Assembly (NCBI GenBank): GCA_020722685.1
Contig: DYKH01000042.1
Coordinates: 4,021 to 14,621 of the forward strand
Length of the DNA stretch: 10,601 bases
Source of the DNA: Caldithrix sp.
Lineage (GTDB): Bacteria > KSB1 > UBA2214 > DYKH01
Direction: 5' to 3'
Shown: positions 6,210-10,601 of the stretch, one piece after another
How positions within the stretch are numbered: the stretch's first letter is position 1
How the letters are laid out: each line of letters opens with the position of its first letter
Made by a program: the position numbers and the translations under genes
Notes under the pieces: generated by a model
What the model saw: the letters and a program-made list of their open reading frames with translations, nothing else
Told to the model about the DNA's origin: nothing
Databases searched by the model: none

Positions 6210-6872
6210 TTACGTTGCTGACAGATTTCTCCTTTCGGTCGAAATGACCGGCTGCCTGGTCGATGGCAGAACCGTCTGGATCATTCTAAAAAGTAACTGC
6301 AGTTTGTCGTGATCTTTTATGCCCGGTGCGTTCTCTACACCGGAGCTCACATCGACGCCGAACGGTTGGAAGGTGCCGATCAGCTCCGCCACGTTTTCAG
6401 GTGTGATGCCGCCGGCCAGAATGATTCGACTGAAATCTTGCTGGGAGCGCAACAATTCCGCATTGATGCGTTTTCCAGTGCCTCCTCGTTTGTTGGGATC
6501 ATAACTATCAAGCAGCATTTTCCAAACCTGATCATAGGCGGCGATTTGCGCAAGACTCGTTTCATCTCGCACTCTGAGCGCCTTGATCACGGTTCCTCCC
6601 AAGGACCGGCAAAACTTTGGCGATTCGTTACCGTGCAGTTGCACCAGGTCCAAATGACACAAGGATCGGATTTCTTGGATTTCACTCATGCTCCGATTGA
6701 CGAACACACCTACCTTGGCGACGTGGTGCAGATCATCAGCTATCCTCGCAGCAGCGAATGGGTCAATCTGTCGTGGACTCGGCGCAAAGATAAATCCTAC
6801 CGCATCCGCGCCCAATTCTTCCGCCAACAGGGCGTCTTCCAGCCGGGTGATGCCGCAGATTTTTACCCACAT
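6210..6872 (-). CDS. trpF: Phosphoribosylanthranilate isomerase with repeat-derived C-terminal tail
   Basis: TrpF performs the Amadori rearrangement of N-(5-phosphoribosyl)anthranilate to CdRP, a cytoplasmic TIM-barrel reaction. The general base is Cys6 in KICGIT and the general acid is Asp122 in LLDSYDP. The GGTG turn (130-133), LAGGITPEN (152-160) and the phosphate-binding VDVSSGVE (173-180) are all present. The usual last helix ends near residue 201. The protein runs on to 220 with PSTRQPVISTERRNLSAT, a tail not typical of TrpF. The DNA of that tail (6222-6248) looks like a dispersed intergenic repeat, so the native stop was probably lost. The ATG at 6872 overlaps the trpC stop by 10 bases, implying translational coupling; a GAGG lies six bases before the ATG. 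Catalytic function should be unaffected because the tail follows the barrel. Confidence 0.96.
   Translation of the reverse strand: MWVKICGITRLEDALLAEELGADAVGFIFAPSPRQIDPFAAARIADDLHHVAKVGVFVNRSMSEIQEIRSLCHLDLVQLHGNESPKFCRSLGGTVIKALRVRDETSLAQIAAYDQVWKMLLDSYDPNKRGGTGKRINAELLRSQQDFSRIILAGGITPENVAELIGTFQPFGVDVSSGVENAPGIKDHDKLQLLFRMIQTVLPSTRQPVISTERRNLSAT
6222..6248 (-). repeat. Candidate dispersed repeat overlapping the trpF 3' end
   Basis: On the minus strand the stretch begins GTCATTTCGACCGAAAGG and ends AGAAATCTG. ATTTC pairs with GAAAT, and CC pairs with GG around a GAAA tetraloop, giving a small hairpin. I recall GTCATTTCGA...GAGAAATCT as a very common intergenic repeat in many environmental bacterial genomes. 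Here it encodes TrpF residues 209-217 (VISTERRNL). Only one copy is present in the window, so repeat status rests on memory. Confidence 0.6.
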
Positions 6873-7657
6873 GGAACGCCTCGCAGCGCTTTGAGAGATG
6901 ATATTCGATCGGCTTGCGTCATGAGAGTCTCACCGATCAGCACGGCATTCACGCCCGCGTCCTGCAAGGTCTCAATTTCCTTGCGGGACTTGATGCCGCT
7001 TTCGCTAACTTTTACAACTTTTTCAGGGATAAACTTTACCAGCTCAAGACTCGTTTTCAAGTCCACCACAAAAGTTTTGAGATTCCTATTATTGATGCCG
7101 ATGATCTCCGGCCCGGCGTGCAGGGCTTTTTCAAGTTCCTGCTGGTCGTGGACTTCGACCAAGGCGTCCATTTTAAGACTTTTGGTGACATCCGAGAATT
7201 CGCAAATCTGTTGCGCAGAAAGGATGGCTGCGATGAGCAGCACCGCACTTGCGCCGTTGCAGGCCGCTTCGAAGATTTGATATTCGTCAATGGTAAAATC
7301 TTTACGCAGTAGCGGCAGCTTCACCCGTTCGGCTATGATCTGCAAATAGGTCAAGCTGCCGAGAAAATGCTTTTCCTCGGTTAGCACCGAGATCGCAGCA
7401 GCGCCGCCCGCTTCATAGTCTTTCGCAATCGCCAACGGATCAAAGTCATGGCAAATAATGCCCCGACTCGGTGATGCGTGCTTGACTTCGGCGATGATCT
7501 CGATCTGCCCTGTGTTGATGGCCCGCAAAAATCGGTTTTGCGGTAAAGTCGAGGCCCGAGCTTCGGCCATGGTGCGCATTTCGGCAAGCGGAATTTGTTT
7601 AGAACGCGAAGCAAGCGTTTCCCGCACATCGGCAACGATCCTGTCTAAAATGCTCAT
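6863..7657 (-). CDS. trpC: Indole-3-glycerol phosphate synthase
   Basis: TrpC closes the ring of CdRP with loss of CO2 and water to give indole-3-glycerol phosphate, supplying TrpA. From the ATG at 7657 (MSILDRIVADV) the protein has 264 residues, normal for the family. The frame is open to an ATG at 7714, but those 19 extra residues look like translated spacer and have no ribosome binding site, whereas TGAGGA precedes 7657. Catalytic residues are visible: Glu57 and Lys59 in IIAEVKHASPSRG, Lys119 in LLRKDFTID, Glu168 in LVEVH, Asn189-Asn192 in GINNRNL and Glu219-Ser220 in VSESGI. Phosphate-site IGETLM is near the C-terminus. It is a free-standing enzyme, not fused to TrpF, although the stop overlaps the trpF start by 10 bases. 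A 153-base gap separates it from trpD. Confidence 0.96.
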   Translation of the reverse strand: MSILDRIVADVRETLASRSKQIPLAEMRTMAEARASTLPQNRFLRAINTGQIEIIAEVKHASPSRGIICHDFDPLAIAKDYEAGGAAAISVLTEEKHFLGSLTYLQIIAERVKLPLLRKDFTIDEYQIFEAACNGASAVLLIAAILSAQQICEFSDVTKSLKMDALVEVHDQQELEKALHAGPEIIGINNRNLKTFVVDLKTSLELVKFIPEKVVKVSESGIKSRKEIETLQDAGVNAVLIGETLMTQADRISSLKALRGVPCG

Positions 7658-7810
7658 CAAGAAATATTCCTCAAAATATCTGTGGAAACGGTTCCTGACA
7701 AATAATGCTATCATACCGGAGAGATCTTTTCAGGTCTGCATCAATATTTGAAGAGTTGGAAAAACGCCTTCAAAGATTGGCATCCTGAGCTGTCAGCCAT
7801 TCTCTGCAAG

Positions 7811-8830
7811 TCAGTTAGCAGAGTAGCTCCGAGTGAATTCTACCAATTCAACCAATTTTCTTTTAGCTGCGCCGGATCGGATCGTCTCCGCGGCCATCGT
7901 CACGCCGTCTCGCAGCGAGGAAGATTTTCCGGCAACATAGATTGCCGCTCCTGCGTTCAAAACTGTGATATCGCGCTTGGCCCCATCGCTGCGATCAAAA
8001 ATATCATGCATGAACTTGGCATTGGTGGCCGGGTCATCGCCGCGAATGGCCTCCAAGCTGTGGCGAGACAAACCCATTTCTTCCGGACTAATGGTATACT
8101 CGAGGATATTGGTATCCTTAAGTTCATGGACATGGGTTGGGCCATTAATGGAGATTTCATCCAATCCATCTTCACTGTGGACAACAAGGACGTGCTCGCT
8201 GCCGAGCTTTTGTAGAACCCTAATCATCTTTTCCGCAGTCTCCAGATTAAAGGCGCCGATGACTTGGCGATTTGCTCCAGCCGGATTGGACATGGGGCCG
8301 AGGATGTTGAAAATGGTGCGGATGCCCATTTCCCGGCGCGGCGCCACCGCATGCTTCATGGAGGCATGAAAAGTCGGGGCGAAGAGAAAGGCAATACCGA
8401 TGGCATTGAGACAGGCTTCGGTTTGGCTGGGCGATAGATCAATGTTGACGCCCAATTCCTGTAAGACATCAGCGCTGCCGCATTTACTGGAGACTGAACG
8501 ATTGCCATGTTTGGCCACGGCTACGCCCGCAGCGGCGGCGACGATAGCCGCAGCGGTGGAGATATTAAAGGTGTGTGTGCCGTCTCCGCCAGTGCCGCAA
8601 GTGTCTATCACGTCGGAAGGAGCGGATATTCTGGCAGCCTTTTCCCGCATGGCGCGCACAAAGCCGGCTATCTCGTCGATGGTTTCCCCCTTCATTTTGA
8701 GAGCCACCAGCAAACCGGCTATTTGCGCCGGCGTCCACTGGCCGTCCATGATGGCGTGCATGACGCCATAAGCTTCATTCTCTTGCAGATCGAGTCTGCT
8801 GGTAACCTGTTCCAACGTTTCCTTCACCAT
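7811..8830 (-). CDS. trpD: Anthranilate phosphoribosyltransferase
   Basis: TrpD transfers the phosphoribosyl group of PRPP to anthranilate, the second committed step. The protein has 339 residues, the usual length for a stand-alone TrpD not fused to TrpG. The PRPP-binding glycine loop is DTCGTGGDGTHTFNIST (76-92). KHGNRSVSS (107-115), the anthranilate-binding segment RREMGIRTIFNILGPMSNP (165-183) and the metal-binding EDGLDE (220-225) are all present. AGGAGG lies eight bases before the ATG at 8830. Upstream lies a 63-base gap after trpG filled mostly by a perfect palindrome, and downstream a 153-base gap before trpC. That downstream gap holds no gene; it has a small hairpin, CTCTGC (7802-7807) with GCAGAG (7818-7823), right after the stop. 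Confidence 0.97.
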   Translation of the reverse strand: MVKETLEQVTSRLDLQENEAYGVMHAIMDGQWTPAQIAGLLVALKMKGETIDEIAGFVRAMREKAARISAPSDVIDTCGTGGDGTHTFNISTAAAIVAAAAGVAVAKHGNRSVSSKCGSADVLQELGVNIDLSPSQTEACLNAIGIAFLFAPTFHASMKHAVAPRREMGIRTIFNILGPMSNPAGANRQVIGAFNLETAEKMIRVLQKLGSEHVLVVHSEDGLDEISINGPTHVHELKDTNILEYTISPEEMGLSRHSLEAIRGDDPATNAKFMHDIFDRSDGAKRDITVLNAGAAIYVAGKSSSLRDGVTMAAETIRSGAAKRKLVELVEFTRSYSAN

Positions 8831-8838
8831 TTGAGAAT

Positions 8839-8844
8839 CCTCCT
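8839..8844 (-). promoter_or_regulatory. Ribosome binding site of trpD
   Basis: On the minus strand AGGAGG stands eight bases before the trpD ATG at 8830. It lies outside the adjacent palindrome (8858-8890), so trpD translation does not have to depend on trpG translation and the palindrome need not block it. Confidence 0.7.
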
Positions 8845-8857
8845 ATGATTGCTGTTC

Positions 8858-8890
8858 AGACCTGTGAGGTTTTCAAAACCTCACAGGTCT
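8858..8890. repeat. Perfect 33-bp palindrome in the trpG-trpD gap
   Basis: AGACCTGTGAGGTTTT (8858-8873) and AAAACCTCACAGGTCT (8875-8890) are exact reverse complements separated by a single base. It fills half of the 63-base gap. Because it is perfect over 16 base pairs it is unlikely to be chance. No T-run follows the hairpin base on the minus strand, where the next bases are GAACAGC, so an intrinsic terminator for trpG is not supported. It is best read as a REP-like or small mobile palindromic element. Confidence 0.85.
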
Positions 8891-8893
8891 AGT

Positions 8894-9460
8894 TTATGCA
8901 AGCTGCAAAAAGTTCTTGATGATGGTCATGCCGTCTTCCGTTAGAATGGACTCGGGATGGAACTGCACGCCTTCCACCGGAAATTCTCTGTGCCGGAGCG
9001 CCATGATCAGCCCCTCCTTGGTTTCGGCGGACACCTCCAAACAGTCCGGCAGCGAGGCTCGCTCCACCACCAGGGAATGATATCGCCCGCCGAGGAAGGG
9101 GTTCTTGACGGTACGAAAGATCGTCTTACCGTCGTGGAAGACGCGGCTGCTCTTGCCGTGCACCAATTCGTTGGCCGGCACCACGCGTCCGCCCAAGGCT
9201 TCGCCGATGGATTGCACTCCCAGACACACGCCGAGGATGGGGCACTTGTCCAGAAAATGGTTGATGACCTGTATGGAAATTCCCGCTTCGGAAGGATATC
9301 CGGGTCCTGGGGAAATGACGATTTTTGTCGGATGCATTTCCTCAATGCTTTCCGCCGTCATCTGGTCATTTCGCGTGACGAACACCTCCTCACCTGTGGA
9401 ACCGATGTATTGCACCAAATTGTAGGTAAAGCTGTCATAGTTATCGATGACCACGATCAT
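8894..9460 (-). CDS. trpG: Anthranilate synthase component II, glutamine amidotransferase
   Basis: TrpG hydrolyses glutamine and supplies ammonia to TrpE for anthranilate formation; a shared PabA role in folate synthesis is possible. From the ATG at 9460 (MIVVIDNYDSFTYNLVQ) it has 188 residues, typical for the family. An in-frame ATG at 9478 is rejected because AAGGAGG lies between the two and serves 9460. The class I amidotransferase triad is Cys79 in LGVCLGVQ, His168 and Glu170 in VQFHPES. The oxyanion-type PGPGYPSEAG (51-60) and RYHSLVV are present. The usual His after the nucleophile motif (CLGHQ) is Val82 here. The gene overlaps the trpE 3' end by 20 bases, indicating translational coupling and balanced production of the two subunits. 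It is not fused to TrpD or TrpE. Confidence 0.96.
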   Translation of the reverse strand: MIVVIDNYDSFTYNLVQYIGSTGEEVFVTRNDQMTAESIEEMHPTKIVISPGPGYPSEAGISIQVINHFLDKCPILGVCLGVQSIGEALGGRVVPANELVHGKSSRVFHDGKTIFRTVKNPFLGGRYHSLVVERASLPDCLEVSAETKEGLIMALRHREFPVEGVQFHPESILTEDGMTIIKNFLQLA

Positions 9461-10601
9461 AGAGTCCTCCTTCGGCATACTCGACTGCTTTCAGCAATCC
9501 TTTGGCCTTGTTCAGAGTTTCTTCAAATTCTTTTTCCGGAACCGAGTCGGCCACAATGCCGGCGCCGGCTTGTACGTAAAGTTTTCCATCTTTGATGTAA
9601 ATGGTTCGAATGGCAATGCAAACGTCCATGTTGCCATTGAAGGCGAAATAGCCCGCCGCGCCTGCATAAATGCCGCGGCGGGTCGGCTCTAATTCCTCGA
9701 TGATTTCCATGGCTCGGACTTTGGGCGCTCCGGAAACCGTTCCCGCCGGGAAACAGGCTTTGAGGACATCCACCGCATCCAAACCCTCACGTAGAATACC
9801 GCTGACGGTGGAGACGATGTGAATCACGTGCGAGTACTTTTCGATTCCCATCAGCTCGTCCACTTTGACCGTCCCATACCGGGCGACGCGTCCCACATCA
9901 TTTCGTCCGAGGTCAACCAGCATGGTATGCTCAGCTAATTCTTTAGGATCGGCGAGCAAGTCTTTGATCAGGGCTTGATCTTCTTCTTCGTTTGCGCCGC
10001 GCTTTCGGGTGCCGGCAATAGGCCTGACATAAACCCGATTACCTTCCAGCTTGACCAAAGTTTCCGGTGAAGAGCCCAACAAGGTTACGTCACCCATTTC
10101 CATGTAGAACATGTAAGGCGAAGGATTGATCACCCGCAGGCCGCGATAGATGTCAAAAGCGGGAATCGTGGTTTCCGTCTCCAGCCGTTGCGAAAGAACG
10201 ACCTGAAAAATGTCACCCCGTTCAATGTGCTTTTTGGCTTTTGTAACCATCTGCTCAAAAGCGAGGCGATCCATGTTGCCGGTGTAATGCAAGTTACTCT
10301 TTTTCACCCCATGGTCGGTACTGGCTGGAGGTTGCCCGCGCACTTTTTCGACCAGATTGGCCAATTCCGCGGTGGCGGCACGATGGTCATTTTCCACGTC
10401 CCCGGACGGCCGCACAAAAAAGATAAGGGTGATCTTGTGGAGCAGATTATCGAACACGATAATCTTTTGGGGAATGAACAGATGAATATCAGGGAGAGAC
10501 GTATCGTCTGTGCTGATCTGCGGCAGCTTCTCGATATAGCGAATGGCATCGTAGCCCAACAAGCCGAACAAACCACCATTGATGAAGGGAATGCCGTTGA
10601 T
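9441..10601 (-). CDS. trpE: Anthranilate synthase component I, N-terminus cut off by the window
   Basis: TrpE aminates and aromatises chorismate to anthranilate using ammonia from TrpG, the first and usually feedback-inhibited step. The frame is open to the last base, giving 386 residues of an enzyme usually near 490, so about 100 N-terminal residues, including the usual Trp-binding region, lie outside. Visible motifs, numbered from the window edge: NGGLFGLLGYDAIRYIE (8-24), GDIFQVVLSQRL (129-140), NPSPYMFYME, PIAGTRKRG (194-202), LVDLGRNDVGRV (228-239), FPAGTVSGAPK (284-294) and AGAGIVADSVP (345-355). These are the chorismate-binding signatures. PabB or another chorismate enzyme is possible on motifs alone, but the trp gene order makes TrpE clear. 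It is the first gene of the visible operon. Confidence 0.96.
   Translation of the reverse strand: MNGIPFINGGLFGLLGYDAIRYIEKLPQISTDDTSLPDIHLFIPQKIIVFDNLLHKITLIFFVRPSGDVENDHRAATAELANLVEKVRGQPPASTDHGVKKSNLHYTGNMDRLAFEQMVTKAKKHIERGDIFQVVLSQRLETETTIPAFDIYRGLRVINPSPYMFYMEMGDVTLLGSSPETLVKLEGNRVYVRPIAGTRKRGANEEEDQALIKDLLADPKELAEHTMLVDLGRNDVGRVARYGTVKVDELMGIEKYSHVIHIVSTVSGILREGLDAVDVLKACFPAGTVSGAPKVRAMEIIEELEPTRRGIYAGAAGYFAFNGNMDVCIAIRTIYIKDGKLYVQAGAGIVADSVPEKEFEETLNKAKGLLKAVEYAEGGLYDRGHR
9466..9472 (-). promoter_or_regulatory. Ribosome binding site of trpG inside the trpE 3' end
   Basis: On the minus strand AAGGAGG stands five bases before the ATG at 9460. It is embedded in trpE codons for Glu-Gly-Gly. 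It fixes the trpG start and implies that ribosomes finishing trpE pass directly over the trpG initiation site. Confidence 0.75.

Noticed and set aside
6309..7280. 323-residue open frame on the plus strand
   Set aside because: It runs antisense across trpF and trpC, whose products keep all family motifs. Its translation is low in complexity with no domain, so it is a shadow of the real genes.
7658..7714. 19-residue N-terminal extension of TrpC from the ATG at 7714
   Set aside because: There is no ribosome binding site before 7714. The start MSILDRIVADV at 7657 fits the family length and N-terminus.
8858..8890. Palindrome as a Rho-independent terminator of trpG
   Set aside because: No T-run follows the stem in the direction of transcription, and the operon clearly continues into trpD.

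Overview
This 10.6 kb window holds two converging blocks of genes. The right two thirds (about 4005 to 10601, minus strand) is a complete-order tryptophan operon, trpE-trpG-trpD-trpC-trpF-trpB-trpA. Only trpE runs off the window edge, losing its N-terminus. All seven products keep the catalytic motifs of their families, so the block should convert chorismate to tryptophan. The promoter and any leader or attenuator lie beyond the right edge.

The left third (1 to 3866, plus strand) carries accessory genes: the 3' part of a TPR protein; a secreted protein whose last 62 residues contain nine regularly spaced cysteines in a hydrophobic background (a halocin C8-like bacteriocin architecture is my best guess); and a tight run of a four-helix membrane protein, an exported TPR protein and a small secreted protein ending in a YPNPFN-type sorting domain. 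The two blocks meet tail to tail around 3867-4004.

The organism is probably an uncultivated or little-studied member of the FCB superphylum (Calditrichota, KSB1, Ignavibacteria or a relative). This rests mainly on the LLQNYPNPFN-type C-terminal domain, and secondarily on dispersed intergenic repeats of a kind I remember from such genomes. The left block looks more AT-rich than the trp block.

The most unusual parts are the Cys-rich protein and the repeats inside the trp operon. The trpG-trpD gap holds a perfect 33-nt palindrome. The 3' end of trpF appears to be overwritten by a dispersed-repeat sequence that now encodes its last residues. The trpF-trpB gap holds a hairpin element. The trpB-trpA gap holds a heptamer-period tandem repeat, with an inverted copy forming the trpB stop codon region. 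No stretch above 300 bases lacks a gene; the longest gene-free stretch is 1772-1997. I found no tRNA, rRNA, CRISPR array, transposase or integrase.
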